The position numbers and the translations under genes are program-made. This document shows, one piece after another, positions 50,767-59,501 of a DNA stretch of 64,000 bases; the stretch's first letter is position 1; every line of letters starts with the position of its first letter. The stretch spans positions 558,001 to 622,000 of the forward strand of contig CAWHXR010000001.1 of assembly GCA_963833375.1 (NCBI GenBank), read 5' to 3'. The notes under the pieces were generated by a model. The model saw nothing but the letters and a program-made list of their open reading frames with translations, was not told the origin of the DNA and did no database searches. This stretch comes from DASUPK01 sp963833375 (lineage in GTDB: Bacteria > Actinomycetota > Thermoleophilia > Solirubrobacterales > 70-9).

Positions 50767-51318
50767 CTATCCGGGAACCTCCTCAGCTTCGCTTCCGGGG
50801 GTCCCCGGGTTTGGTGAGGGATGACGCCCCGCCAGGACCACGGCGCCCACCGCCGCGATCAGCAGCAGCAGCGAGGCCGCCTCGAAGGCGATCAGGAAGC
50901 GCTCGAGCAGCAGCTTGCCGATCGCCGAGGGGGAGCCGAAGCCGAGCTCGACCGTCGGCCCCTGGGTGTCGATCGCCTCCAGCCCGGAGCCCGTGATCGC
51001 GATCGCCAGCTCGACGAAGAGCGCGATGCCCAGCATCGGCGCGATGAAGCGCTGTCCCGGGATCGGCTCCCAGAGCGGCTCGTCGACGTTGCCGACGTAG
51101 GCGGCGACGAAGACGTAGAGCACCATCACCGCCCCGGCGTAGACCACGATCTGCGCGGCGGCGAGGAACTCGCCCTGCAGCAGCAGGAAGAGCCCCGAGA
51201 GCGAGATCAGGTGGACGATCAGGGCGAGCACGCTGTAGAAGGCGTTGCGGAGCGCGATCACCGCGATCGCGCCGCCCAGGGCCCCGATCGCTCCGGCGAA
51301 GAACGCGACCTCCTTCAC
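50767..51318 (-). CDS. nuoJ: NADH-quinone oxidoreductase subunit J
   Basis: A 183-residue subunit with five helices. VVYAGAVMVLYVFVAAYVGN is the conserved segment with the family's pi-bulge region. GTG at 51318 was chosen because it gives the GTGA overlap with the nuoI stop and matches the family length; longer open frames only translate antisense of nuoI. The C-terminus carries a polar tail (SPNPGTPGSEAEEVPG), partly palindromic in its DNA. Confidence 0.95.
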   Translation of the reverse strand: MKEVAFFAGAIGALGGAIAVIALRNAFYSVLALIVHLISLSGLFLLLQGEFLAAAQIVVYAGAVMVLYVFVAAYVGNVDEPLWEPIPGQRFIAPMLGIALFVELAIAITGSGLEAIDTQGPTVELGFGSPSAIGKLLLERFLIAFEAASLLLLIAAVGAVVLAGRHPSPNPGTPGSEAEEVPG

Positions 51319-51893
51319 TCGCCCTCGCTCCGCAGCGGTGTGCGGTCGATCGGCTCGGCGAGCAGCATCTCCTTGGTGAAGATCAGGTCCGAGCGGTTGT
51401 AGTCGGACATCTCGTAGTCGTGGCCCATCGTGATCGCGTCGAAGGGGCAGGCGACCTCGCAGTAGCCGCAGAAGATGCAGCGGGAAAGGTTGATCTCGTA
51501 GACCTCGGCGTAGCGCTCGCCGGCCGAGACGCGGTTGTTCGGATCGTTCTCCTCCGCCACCACCCGGATGCAGTCGGCGGGGCAGGCGGCGGCGCAGAGG
51601 GAGCAGCCGACGCACTTCTCGAGGCCGCTCTCCTCGAAACGGTGGAGCTTGTGACGGCCGCGGAAGCGCTGGTAGACCGGGGTCTTCTCTTCCGGGTACT
51701 GGATCGTCACCGGGCCCTCGAGGACGCGGCCGAAGGTGGTGCGCAGCCCGCGGAGCGTCTCGCCGAAGGCGCGGTACGCGCCGCCCAATCCGCCGGGCTT
51801 GGGGCCGCGCTGGACCGAGATCACGTCCTCGGCCCTCTCCAGGTAGGGGAAGGCCGTCCAGTCGGCCTTCTCGGTGTTCAGCTTCGCCTCCAT
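51315..51893 (-). CDS. nuoI: NADH-quinone oxidoreductase subunit I (two 4Fe-4S clusters)
   Basis: A 192-residue ferredoxin-like subunit carrying clusters N6a and N6b: CVGCSLCAAACP and CIFCGYCEVACP are the two 4Fe-4S motifs. The N-terminal part attaches it to the membrane arm, and it passes electrons from NuoG to NuoB. Its ATG shares one base with the nuoH stop, and its end overlaps nuoJ by 4 bases. Confidence 0.97.
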   Translation of the reverse strand: MEAKLNTEKADWTAFPYLERAEDVISVQRGPKPGGLGGAYRAFGETLRGLRTTFGRVLEGPVTIQYPEEKTPVYQRFRGRHKLHRFEESGLEKCVGCSLCAAACPADCIRVVAEENDPNNRVSAGERYAEVYEINLSRCIFCGYCEVACPFDAITMGHDYEMSDYNRSDLIFTKEMLLAEPIDRTPLRSEGE

Positions 51894-52894
51894 CAGCTCA
51901 CCGTCACGATCACCGCGGTGGCGAGGATGTTCAGCGTCGCCACTGGCAGCAGGACCTTCCAGCCCAGCGACATCAGCTGGTCGTAGCGGAGACGGGGGAG
52001 CGTGGCGCGCACCCAGACGAAGAAGGCGACCAGCGAGAGGGTCTTCAAGACCATCCAGACCGGGTCGAGCCAGCCGGGGCCCGGTCCCATCCAGCCGCCG
52101 AGGAAGAAGGTGACGGCGATGCCCGAGACGACGAACATCTCGAGGTACTCGGCGAGCAGGTACGAGCCGAAGCGCATCCCGCCGTACTCGGTCATGTAGC
52201 CCTGGACCAGCTCCGCATCAGCCTCGGGCAGGTCGAACGGCGCGCGGTTGGTCTCGGCGAAGCCGGCGACCATGAAGATCAGGAAGCCGATGATCTGAGG
52301 GACGATGTTCCAGATCTCGCCCTGCCCGTCGACGACATGGGTGAGGGAGAGGGAGCCGGTCATCATCACCACGCCCAGCAGCGAGAGGCCCATCGAGACC
52401 TCGTAGGAGATCAGCTGGGCGGCCGAGCGCATCGCGCCGAGGAAGCTGTACTTGGATCCCGACGACCAGCCGGCGAGCAGCAGGCCGTAGAACGAGAGCG
52501 AGCCGAAGGCGAAGAAGTAGAGGACGCCGATCGAGACGTCTATGCCGTACAGGCCGATCCCATCCTGGACGTTGCCGAACGGCAGGATCGCCAGCGTGAC
52601 GATGCCCGAGAAGATCACGATCGCCGGCGCGATCGCGAACAGGACGGGGACGGCCGCCTGAGGCCGGAACATCTCCTTGCCCGCCAGCTTGACGATGTCG
52701 GCGAGCGGCTGAACCAGCCCGACGGGGCCGACCCGGTTCGGGCCATAGCGGTTCTGGAAACGGCCGATCAGCTTGCGCTCGGCGACGGTCAGCACCGGGA
52801 CGATCAGGAAGACGCCGAGGAAGATGACGATCGACTTGACCACCATCACCCAGACGGCCTCCGTGTAGTTGACGTCGGCGACCGGCAGGCTCAT
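51893..52894 (-). CDS. nuoH: NADH-quinone oxidoreductase subunit H
   Basis: A 333-residue, eight-helix membrane subunit at the quinone site. AERKLIGRFQNRYGPNRVGP is the signature, with VQPLADIVKLAGKEMFRPQ and, further on, MVAGFAETNRAPFDLPEAD as the acidic quinone-tunnel loop. The ATG at 52894 gives the family N-terminus and a 4-base overlap with nuoG; a longer frame upstream is antisense noise. It couples quinone chemistry to the proton pumps. Confidence 0.96.
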   Translation of the reverse strand: MSLPVADVNYTEAVWVMVVKSIVIFLGVFLIVPVLTVAERKLIGRFQNRYGPNRVGPVGLVQPLADIVKLAGKEMFRPQAAVPVLFAIAPAIVIFSGIVTLAILPFGNVQDGIGLYGIDVSIGVLYFFAFGSLSFYGLLLAGWSSGSKYSFLGAMRSAAQLISYEVSMGLSLLGVVMMTGSLSLTHVVDGQGEIWNIVPQIIGFLIFMVAGFAETNRAPFDLPEADAELVQGYMTEYGGMRFGSYLLAEYLEMFVVSGIAVTFFLGGWMGPGPGWLDPVWMVLKTLSLVAFFVWVRATLPRLRYDQLMSLGWKVLLPVATLNILATAVIVTVS

Positions 52895-55362
52895 CGCCTC
52901 GTCACCTGTACTCGCGGGGGGACGCCGTTGGTGAGCACGTTGGCGTTCTCCTCGTCGGTCCCCTCGATCAGGAAGGCGGCGCCCTGCCGCATCCGTTCGC
53001 GGATCGCCACCGTCGCCTCGACGCGGCTGCCGTTGACCGCGATCGTCACCTCGTCGCCATTGCTGAGCTCCAGGGACTCGGCGTCCTTGGCAGCCAGCTC
53101 GAGCTTCTGCTTCGGCATCAGGAAGCGCAGGGCTGGATTGCGCTTGGTGAGGTCGGTCGCCCAGAGGTCGCGGTAGGTGCCCAGCAGAAGGCCATCGGCG
53201 GGGGCCGAGGGGGGTTCCTCGGGTCGGCTGTTGCCGGGAGTTCCCTCGGAACCCCCCGTCGATCCCCGCCGCGCGTCCTGTGGCACCCACGAGGCACCCG
53301 GGTCCCGGTCGCCCCAGCGCAGCCCCGTGCCGCCGATCTCCTCGTAGGTGAGCGTGTCGTAGAAGGACACCTCGCTGGAGAGCGCGTCGAAGACGTCGGC
53401 GGGCGACTCGGGGGAGTCCTCGCCGCCGAGCTCGGCGGCGACGGCGGCGAGGAAGCGCCAGCCGGGGATCATTCCCTCGGGCAGCGGCACGTTGCGGCGG
53501 ACGCGCTGGAGGCGCCCGTCGGGGTGGGTGACGGTGCCCTCCTTCTCCGCGAAGGTCTCAGCCGGGATGACGATGTTGGCGAGCCGGCTGGACTCGTCCT
53601 CGAAGCCGGCGATCGCCACGACGAGCGAGGTGGCGAGCGCCTTGCGCCATCCCTCCGAGTCCGGATGGGTCCGGACCGGGTCCGAGTTGACGAGCAGCAG
53701 GGCACCGAGCTCGTTCGACGCGAGCCCTTCCCTGATCTGGGCGCTGCCGCGGCCGGCGGGGGCGGGCTCGAGCCCAGGCTTGCCGCCGGGGAGGCAGCCG
53801 ACCTCGCGCAGGCCGCGGCCGTTCGACTCCTCGGGGACCTCCAGCAGGCCCGGCCCGATCCGCTGGTGCATCTCCAGCGACCGCGCGCAGGCGTGCAGGG
53901 CCTCCACCGCTCCCCGGCTGCGCCAGAGCCGCTCGCCCCAGATGATCGTCTGGTCAGGCGCGGCGCGCAGGACCTCCGCCATCGCGGCGGCCTCCTTCTC
54001 GAACGGGCCCGAGGTGTCGTAGCCGTCGGCGCCGAGCGCACCGGCCAGCGCGCGGGCGAACGAAACCGCGTCGCCGGGGGCGTAGCGGACCGCCTCGGCC
54101 GCGCCGCCGTCGAGCGCGGTCGGGCGCTCGGAGGCGACCATCAGCTTGGCGCGCCCGCGGCGGACGGCCTTCCGGATGCGCAGGTCCAGGATCGGCATCT
54201 CGTGCAGCGGATCGACGCCGATCACCAGGATCGCGTCGGCGTAGTCGAGGGCCGCCATCCGCGAGCCGAGCTCGGGACGCGAGAGCTCCCCGAGCAGGCG
54301 CGGCTCGACCGGGCTCGCCGAGCAATCGATGTTCGTGGACCCGACCCCCCGGAGGATCCGCTGGACGAGCCAGCCCTCCTCGTTGGAGGTGCCGCCCCCG
54401 ACCAGGGCGGCCGCGTTCTGTCCCGCGTTGCGCAGGCCGTCGGCGACGCGGGTGACGGCCTCGTCCCAGCCGATCGGGCTGAGGCTGCCGTCGCCGGCCC
54501 GCACCATCGGGCGGGTGATCCGGTCGGCCGAATTGAACATCTGGAAGCCATAGCGGCCCTTGTCGCAGAGCCAGCCGTCATCCACGTCGGCGTTGTCGCG
54601 GGCGAGGACCCGCAGGACACGCTCGTCGCGGACGGTGAACTTGACGTTGCATTGGCTCGGGCAGAGCGTGCAGATCGAGCCCGCGTCCTCGATGTCCCAG
54701 GGCCGTGCCCGGAAGCGATAGGTGTAGCTGGTGAGCGCCCCGACCGGGCAGAGCTCGGTGATGTTGCCGTGGAAGGGCGCGATGTACGGCCGCTCGTCGA
54801 AGGTGCCGACGAAGGTCTTGTCGCCGCGCTCGAGCAGCTGGAGCTGCTCGTCCTCGGCGACTTCCTGGCTGAAGCGGACGCAGCGGTAGCAGAGGATGCA
54901 GCGCTCGCGGTCGATCGCCACCAGCGGCGAGAGCTCGAGCGGCTTCTGGAAGTGGCGTTTGGGGTCGGTGAAACGGCTCTTGCCCGGGCCCCAGCCCATC
55001 GCGATGTCCTGCAGCGGGCACTCCCCGCCCTTGTCGCAGACCGGACAGTCGAGCGGGTGGTTGACGAGCAGGAACTCGACCATCGCGTTCTGCGCCTCCT
55101 TCACCCGGTCGGTCTGCGTGTAGACGACCATCCCGTCGCGGATCGGGGTCGAGCAGGAGGTCTGGAGCTTCGGCATCCCCTCGATCTCGACGAGGCACAT
55201 CCGGCAGGCCCCCACCGGGTCGCCGAGCTTGGGCTCGTAACAGAAGACCGGAATCTCGACGTCGCCCTTCTTGGCCGCGTCGTGGAGCATCGTCCCCTCG
55301 GGCGCCGTCACCTCCCGCCCGTCGATCACCAGGCTGACCGCGTTGCGGATCTGCCGGGTCAC
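52891..55362 (-). CDS. nuoG: NADH-quinone oxidoreductase subunit G
   Basis: An 823-residue subunit with N-terminal iron-sulfur clusters: the 2Fe-2S set (CYEPKLGDPVGACRMCLVEIEG, split over two turns), HPLDCPVCDKGGECPLQ, and CILCYRCVRF. CTLCPSQCNVKF adds a further cluster motif and the molybdopterin-like fold follows. GTG at 55362 gives the GTGA overlap with nuoF. A low-complexity insertion (about residues 695-725, encoded around 53200-53280) interrupts the region before the C-terminal domain and contains a strong inverted repeat; see findings. Confidence 0.95.
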   Translation of the reverse strand: MTRQIRNAVSLVIDGREVTAPEGTMLHDAAKKGDVEIPVFCYEPKLGDPVGACRMCLVEIEGMPKLQTSCSTPIRDGMVVYTQTDRVKEAQNAMVEFLLVNHPLDCPVCDKGGECPLQDIAMGWGPGKSRFTDPKRHFQKPLELSPLVAIDRERCILCYRCVRFSQEVAEDEQLQLLERGDKTFVGTFDERPYIAPFHGNITELCPVGALTSYTYRFRARPWDIEDAGSICTLCPSQCNVKFTVRDERVLRVLARDNADVDDGWLCDKGRYGFQMFNSADRITRPMVRAGDGSLSPIGWDEAVTRVADGLRNAGQNAAALVGGGTSNEEGWLVQRILRGVGSTNIDCSASPVEPRLLGELSRPELGSRMAALDYADAILVIGVDPLHEMPILDLRIRKAVRRGRAKLMVASERPTALDGGAAEAVRYAPGDAVSFARALAGALGADGYDTSGPFEKEAAAMAEVLRAAPDQTIIWGERLWRSRGAVEALHACARSLEMHQRIGPGLLEVPEESNGRGLREVGCLPGGKPGLEPAPAGRGSAQIREGLASNELGALLLVNSDPVRTHPDSEGWRKALATSLVVAIAGFEDESSRLANIVIPAETFAEKEGTVTHPDGRLQRVRRNVPLPEGMIPGWRFLAAVAAELGGEDSPESPADVFDALSSEVSFYDTLTYEEIGGTGLRWGDRDPGASWVPQDARRGSTGGSEGTPGNSRPEEPPSAPADGLLLGTYRDLWATDLTKRNPALRFLMPKQKLELAAKDAESLELSNGDEVTIAVNGSRVEATVAIRERMRQGAAFLIEGTDEENANVLTNGVPPRVQVTRR
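53209..53257. repeat. Inverted repeat inserted in frame within nuoG
   Basis: GGGGGGTTCC at 53209-53218 and GGAACCCCCC at 53248-53257 are exact 10-bp arms with a 29-base loop. The element lies in a low-complexity stretch (GGSEGTPGNSRPEEPPSAPA) absent from NuoG proteins I know, and the reading frame is preserved. Confidence 0.7.
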
Positions 55363-56717
55363 GCGACCGCTCCGGCTCTGGCCGGCATCGCCTGCGAGCG
55401 AGCACCCGGCGGCACGATGGCGGGCTCGCCGCTGGGGGCGCCGAGGGACGCCCCGGGGACGCCGTGCTCGATCGCCTCCATGAACTCGTCGCGGAACTTC
55501 TTGACCATCGCACCGACAGGCATCGCCATGGAGTCGCCGAGCACGCAGAGGCAGTTGCCGATGATGTTGTCCTGGACCGAGGCGACGGTCTCCAGGTCGA
55601 TCGGGGTCGCCTCGCCGCCGATCATCCGCTCGAGCATCTTCACCGTCCAGTTGGTGCCCTCGCGGCAGGGTGTGCACTTGCCGCAGGACTCGTGGTGGTA
55701 GAAGCGCGCGGTCCGCAGCGCCAGCTCGACGACGCTGGTGGTGTCGTCGAAGACGATGATCGAGCCGGACCCCAGCATCGAGCCCGCGTCGGCCATGGCC
55801 TCGAAGCTGTAGGGCAGGTCGAGCCCCTCGTCCGCGGTCAGGACGGGCGCGGATGAGCCGCCGGGGAAGAACCCCTTGATCTCGCGACCCTCGCGCGGGC
55901 CGCCGGCCAGATCGCAGATCAGCGTCCTGGTCGGGATGCCGAGCTCGACCTCGTAGTTGCCTGGCCGCTGCACGTCGCCGGAGATCGAGACGACCTTGGT
56001 CCCCGGCGACTGCTCCGTGCCGAAGCTCTTGAACCAGTCGGAGCCCGAGGCGACGATGTGCGGGACGTTCGAGAGCGTCTCGACGTTGTTGATCAGGGTG
56101 GGCCCGTCGTAGAGGCCCTGCACGGCGGGGAAGGGGGGCTTGAGCCGCGGGTTGCCGCGCTTGCCCTCGAGCGAGTCGAGCAGCGCCGTCTCCTCGCCGC
56201 AGATGTAGGCGCCGGCCCCGCGGTGGACCACGAGCTCCACCTGCTCGCCGGTGCCGAACAGGTCCTCGCCCAGGAAGCCTGCGTCATAGGCCTCCTCGAC
56301 CGCCTTCTCGAGGATGTCGCCCTGCAGGTCGTACTCGCCGCGGATGTAGATGAAGCAGCGATTGGCCCCGGCCGCCCGTGCCGCGATCGCGATGCCCTCG
56401 ATCAGCTGGTGCGGGTTCTTCTGCAGGAGCTCGCGGTCCTTGAAGGCACCGGGCTCAGACTCGTCGGCGTTGCAGCACAGGTACTTGTCCATGTCGCCGC
56501 GGGGCAGGAACGAGGCCTTCTTGCCCATCGCGAAGCCCGCGCCGCCGCGGCCCCGGAGCCCCGAGGCCTCGAGCTCGTTGAGGACCCTCTCCGCCGTCAT
56601 CTCGGTGTAGGCCTTGCGGACCGACTGGTAGCCGCCGAACTTGCGGTAGGTCTTGATCGAGGCCAGCTTCGGCTCGTCGATGTTTCGGAAGAGAAGGCGC
56701 GTCTCCTGAGAGGCCAT
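55359..56717 (-). CDS. nuoF: NADH-quinone oxidoreductase subunit F (NADH/FMN-binding)
   Basis: A 452-residue subunit where NADH binds: GRGGAGFAMGKKASFL near the N-terminus, the FMN site ICNADESEPG-like CCNADESEPGAFKDRELL, and the 4Fe-4S motif ESCGKCTPCREGT. The C-terminus has an extra low-complexity tail rich in A, P and G. ATG at 56717 was chosen because it shares a base with the nuoE stop. It transfers hydride from NADH to FMN and then to the cluster chain. Confidence 0.96.
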   Translation of the reverse strand: MASQETRLLFRNIDEPKLASIKTYRKFGGYQSVRKAYTEMTAERVLNELEASGLRGRGGAGFAMGKKASFLPRGDMDKYLCCNADESEPGAFKDRELLQKNPHQLIEGIAIAARAAGANRCFIYIRGEYDLQGDILEKAVEEAYDAGFLGEDLFGTGEQVELVVHRGAGAYICGEETALLDSLEGKRGNPRLKPPFPAVQGLYDGPTLINNVETLSNVPHIVASGSDWFKSFGTEQSPGTKVVSISGDVQRPGNYEVELGIPTRTLICDLAGGPREGREIKGFFPGGSSAPVLTADEGLDLPYSFEAMADAGSMLGSGSIIVFDDTTSVVELALRTARFYHHESCGKCTPCREGTNWTVKMLERMIGGEATPIDLETVASVQDNIIGNCLCVLGDSMAMPVGAMVKKFRDEFMEAIEHGVPGASLGAPSGEPAIVPPGARSQAMPARAGAVA

Positions 56718-57607
56718 CAGCTCTTCCCCTTCGCCTTGGAGGCCTTGGATGCAGGCCGCGTCCCCTTGTTCAGGGGGTGGCGGCTGATCCGCTTGTCGGA
56801 TGAGCCGAGCTTGCCTCCGGCGGCGCCGCGGTCCTGGAGGCGCTTCTCGGGCAGGACCTGCTTGCGCGAGCGGAGCTGCTCGACCGCCGCCTCCGCATCC
56901 CCCTCCTCCAGCGGCCCGTAGTAGCGCTCGTCGATCGAGGCCATCGGGGCCAGGTCGCAGGCGCCGAGGCACTCGAAGCCGCGGACGAGGACATCATCCG
57001 GCACGTCCTCCGGCACCTCACGGGTCGCGCTGTCGCGCGCCCTTGCATCAACGGGCGTGCCGGGCGAGGGCGCCTTTGGCTTGGCAACCTTGTTACCTGC
57101 CGCCTCCTTGAACGCCTGGAGGAGTTGGTCCGCGCCCCGCAGCCAGCAGCTGATGTTGGTGCAGACCAGGACCTGGTGCTCGCCCTCGGGCTCCAGGCGG
57201 AAGAGGTCGTAGAAGCTCGCGACCGACTGCAGGTACCCCGGGGTCACCTCCATCACCGCGGCGGCCTGGCGAATCCCCTCCGGCGTGCACCAGCCGTAGC
57301 GGCGCTGGACCGCCCAGAGCGCGGGGATCGCCGCCGAGCGCCGGCGCGGGTAGCGCTTCATCGCCCGGCGGATCTCCTGGGCCAGGGCCCGCGGGACCTC
57401 CACCTCCGACGGCTCGGGGACCGGAGCGGGCTCGCCGTGCGGCTGGCGCTCCTCCGTCGTCGCCTGCACGACCTCGATCTCCTCGGCCGGGATGTCGACC
57501 CCGACCTGCTCCTGCTCGTCGGGCATCGGCGGCGTGGTGGGCACGTCGTGGATGTGCCCGGGATCGGCGGTCCAGGGCCGGTCGCGTTTCGGGATCAGCG
57601 GGCTCAC
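56717..57607 (-). CDS. nuoE: NADH-quinone oxidoreductase subunit E (2Fe-2S)
   Basis: A 296-residue subunit with the thioredoxin-like 2Fe-2S domain: CTNISCWLRGADQLL and FECLGACDLAPM carry the four cysteines. It is longer than usual (about 160-240): there is an acidic N-terminal extension, a basic lysine-rich tail (KASKAKGKS) and an in-frame insertion within the core containing DARARDSATRE, encoded by a repeat also found in nuoB. GTG at 57607 is supported by the GTGA overlap with nuoD. It passes electrons near FMN (cluster N1a). Confidence 0.94.
   Translation of the reverse strand: MSPLIPKRDRPWTADPGHIHDVPTTPPMPDEQEQVGVDIPAEEIEVVQATTEERQPHGEPAPVPEPSEVEVPRALAQEIRRAMKRYPRRRSAAIPALWAVQRRYGWCTPEGIRQAAAVMEVTPGYLQSVASFYDLFRLEPEGEHQVLVCTNISCWLRGADQLLQAFKEAAGNKVAKPKAPSPGTPVDARARDSATREVPEDVPDDVLVRGFECLGACDLAPMASIDERYYGPLEEGDAEAAVEQLRSRKQVLPEKRLQDRGAAGGKLGSSDKRISRHPLNKGTRPASKASKAKGKS
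57017..57049. repeat. 33-bp dispersed hairpin repeat, copy in nuoE
   Basis: This 33-base stretch is identical except for one base to 59526-59558 in nuoB, in the same coding frame (both encode DARARDSATRE). On the coding strand it holds a hairpin: GGGCGCGC, loop GACA, GCGCGACCC, with one bulged base. The surrounding gene sequences are unrelated, so the copies are best explained by insertion. Confidence 0.75.
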
Positions 57608-58908
57608 CGGTCGACTCCTCCGATGATCGGATCGAGCATCGCCAGGTTCTGAATCAGGTCCGCGATCAGGCCGCCGACCGACATGTCGCGGAAGGCCTGC
57701 AGGTTGACGAAGGACGGGTCGCGGAAGTGGACGCGGGCCGGCTTGGAGGAACCGTCGGCCAGCACGAAGCAGCCGAGCTCGCCCCGCGGCGACTCGATCG
57801 AGTAGTAGAGCTCCCCCGGCGGGACCCGATAGCCCTCGGTGACCAGCTTGAAGTGGTGGATCAGCGCCTCCATCGAGGTCGAGAGCTCGTCCCTCGGCGG
57901 CAGCACGTACTTGCGCTCGTCGGAGATCCACGGCCCCTCGGGCAGGCCGTCGAGCACCTGCTCGATGATCCGCACCGACTCCCGCATCTCCTGGAGGCGC
58001 ACGCGGTAGCGGTCGTATCCGTCACCGACAGTTCCCACCGGGATCTTGAAGTCGAAGTCGCCGTAGCAGAGGTACCCCGGGCTCTTGCGCATGTCCCAGG
58101 GCTCGCCGGCGGCCCGGAGCAGCGGACCGGTGACGCCCAGCTCGAGCAGCCGCTCGCGCGAGACGATCCCGACGTCGCGGGTGCGGTGCAGGAAGATCTC
58201 GTTGCGGTCGAGCAGCGCCTCGTACTGGTCGATGCGGCTCGGCATCACCGCGCAGAACTCGCGGACCTTCTGCTCGAAGCCGACCGGGATGTCCTCGAAG
58301 ACGCCGCCGACCTGGAAGTAGCGGGTGTGCATCCGCTGACCCGCCGACATCTCGAAGAGATCGAGGATCTGGTCGCGCTCGCGGAAGCAGTACCAGAACA
58401 TCGAGATCGCGCCCAGGTCGAGCGCCGAGGTGCCGAGCCAGACCAGGTGCGAGTGGATCCGGTTGAGCTCCATGTGGAGGACCCGCAGGTACTCGGCGCG
58501 TCGCGGGATCTCCAGCTCGAGGAGGCGCTCGACGCAGCCGCAGAAGGCCTCCATCTGGAAGAAGTAGGAGAGGTAGTCCATCCGCTCGACGAAGGGGATG
58601 ACCTTCCAGTAGCTCTTGTCCTCGCAGTTCTTCTCGATGCCGGTGTGGAGGTAGCCCATCACCGGCTTGACCTCGAGGATGCGCTCGCCCTGCAGGGTCA
58701 CGATCAGGCGAAGGACGCCATGGGTGGCCGGGTGGTGCGGGCCCATGTTGATCGTCAGGACCTCCTGCTCGGGCTCGAGGCCCGGGCCCTCGAGGTTCTG
58801 GCTGGCGACCTCGGCCGCGTCCACCAGCGGCGCCGATGGGTCCTCCAGCTCTCGGGCAACCCCGCGCTCTGTCACGTCCGCCTCGTCTCTGAGCACCTCG
58901 TCCGCCAT
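57604..58908 (-). CDS. nuoD: NADH-quinone oxidoreductase subunit D
   Basis: A 434-residue subunit (49-kDa homologue) that forms the quinone pocket with NuoB: INMGPHHPATHGVLRL, VMGYLHTGIEKNCEDKSY and YFQVGGVFEDIPVGFE are characteristic, with an acidic N-terminal leader of about 50 residues before the conserved core. The ATG at 58908 shares one base with the nuoC stop. Its 3' end overlaps nuoE by 4 bases. Confidence 0.97.
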   Translation of the reverse strand: MADEVLRDEADVTERGVARELEDPSAPLVDAAEVASQNLEGPGLEPEQEVLTINMGPHHPATHGVLRLIVTLQGERILEVKPVMGYLHTGIEKNCEDKSYWKVIPFVERMDYLSYFFQMEAFCGCVERLLELEIPRRAEYLRVLHMELNRIHSHLVWLGTSALDLGAISMFWYCFRERDQILDLFEMSAGQRMHTRYFQVGGVFEDIPVGFEQKVREFCAVMPSRIDQYEALLDRNEIFLHRTRDVGIVSRERLLELGVTGPLLRAAGEPWDMRKSPGYLCYGDFDFKIPVGTVGDGYDRYRVRLQEMRESVRIIEQVLDGLPEGPWISDERKYVLPPRDELSTSMEALIHHFKLVTEGYRVPPGELYYSIESPRGELGCFVLADGSSKPARVHFRDPSFVNLQAFRDMSVGGLIADLIQNLAMLDPIIGGVDR

Positions 58909-59468
58909 CACTCGAACCAGCGCGGGGCTTCGATCTCGTTGTGGGTGAAGAGCACCGGCTCGCCGCCCATCGGGAAGTCGCGGCGCTGCGGCCAGCCGGC
59001 GTAGTCCTCCGGCATCAGGATCCGCCGCAGGTCGGGGTGGCCGCGGAAGACGATCCCGAAGAAGTCGTAGGCCTCGCGCTCCTGGAACTCGGCGGTCGGG
59101 TAGAGGGCGACGCAGGAGTCGAGCTCGGGAAGCTTCTCGACCGCCGTCGCCGCGTTCGACCCGTCGCCGGCCGCCGGATCCTCGAGCAGCGCCTTGACGT
59201 GCAGGCGCTCCACCCTCTCCCTGCAGAGCAGCTCGTAGTGGACGGCGAAGCGGGGGGTGGCCGGCAGGTAGTCGGCCGCGTGCAGGCTGGAGAGAAAGCG
59301 GTAGCCCTGGTCGTCTGTGTCGCGCAGCCACCGCAGGGCGTGCAGGACGCCGTCGGGACGGACGATCAGGGTCGCGCCGCCGTGCTCGAACGTCGTCTCG
59401 ACCACCGTTCCCTGCCGCCCCTCCTCGATCCCCTGGGCGATCAGCTCCAGCCCGGGGGCATCAGGCAT
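58908..59468 (-). CDS. nuoC: NADH-quinone oxidoreductase subunit C
   Basis: A 186-residue subunit (30-kDa homologue). The signature near the C-terminus is EREAYDFFGIVFRGHPDLRR, followed by the strand EDYAGWPQRRDFPMGG. It contacts NuoD and has no cofactor. An AGGGA ribosome site precedes the ATG at 59468. It is separated from nuoB by 33 bp, the largest internal gap of the operon, and shares one base with nuoD. Confidence 0.97.
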   Translation of the reverse strand: MPDAPGLELIAQGIEEGRQGTVVETTFEHGGATLIVRPDGVLHALRWLRDTDDQGYRFLSSLHAADYLPATPRFAVHYELLCRERVERLHVKALLEDPAAGDGSNAATAVEKLPELDSCVALYPTAEFQEREAYDFFGIVFRGHPDLRRILMPEDYAGWPQRRDFPMGGEPVLFTHNEIEAPRWFE

Positions 59469-59501
59469 GGGTTCCCTGCCGAGGGATTGACGGCTTCGCC
59501 A

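Noticed and set aside
48716..50824. 702-codon open frame antisense to nuoL
   Set aside because: It mirrors the nuoL gene with shadow composition; the real product on the minus strand matches a known subunit along its whole length.
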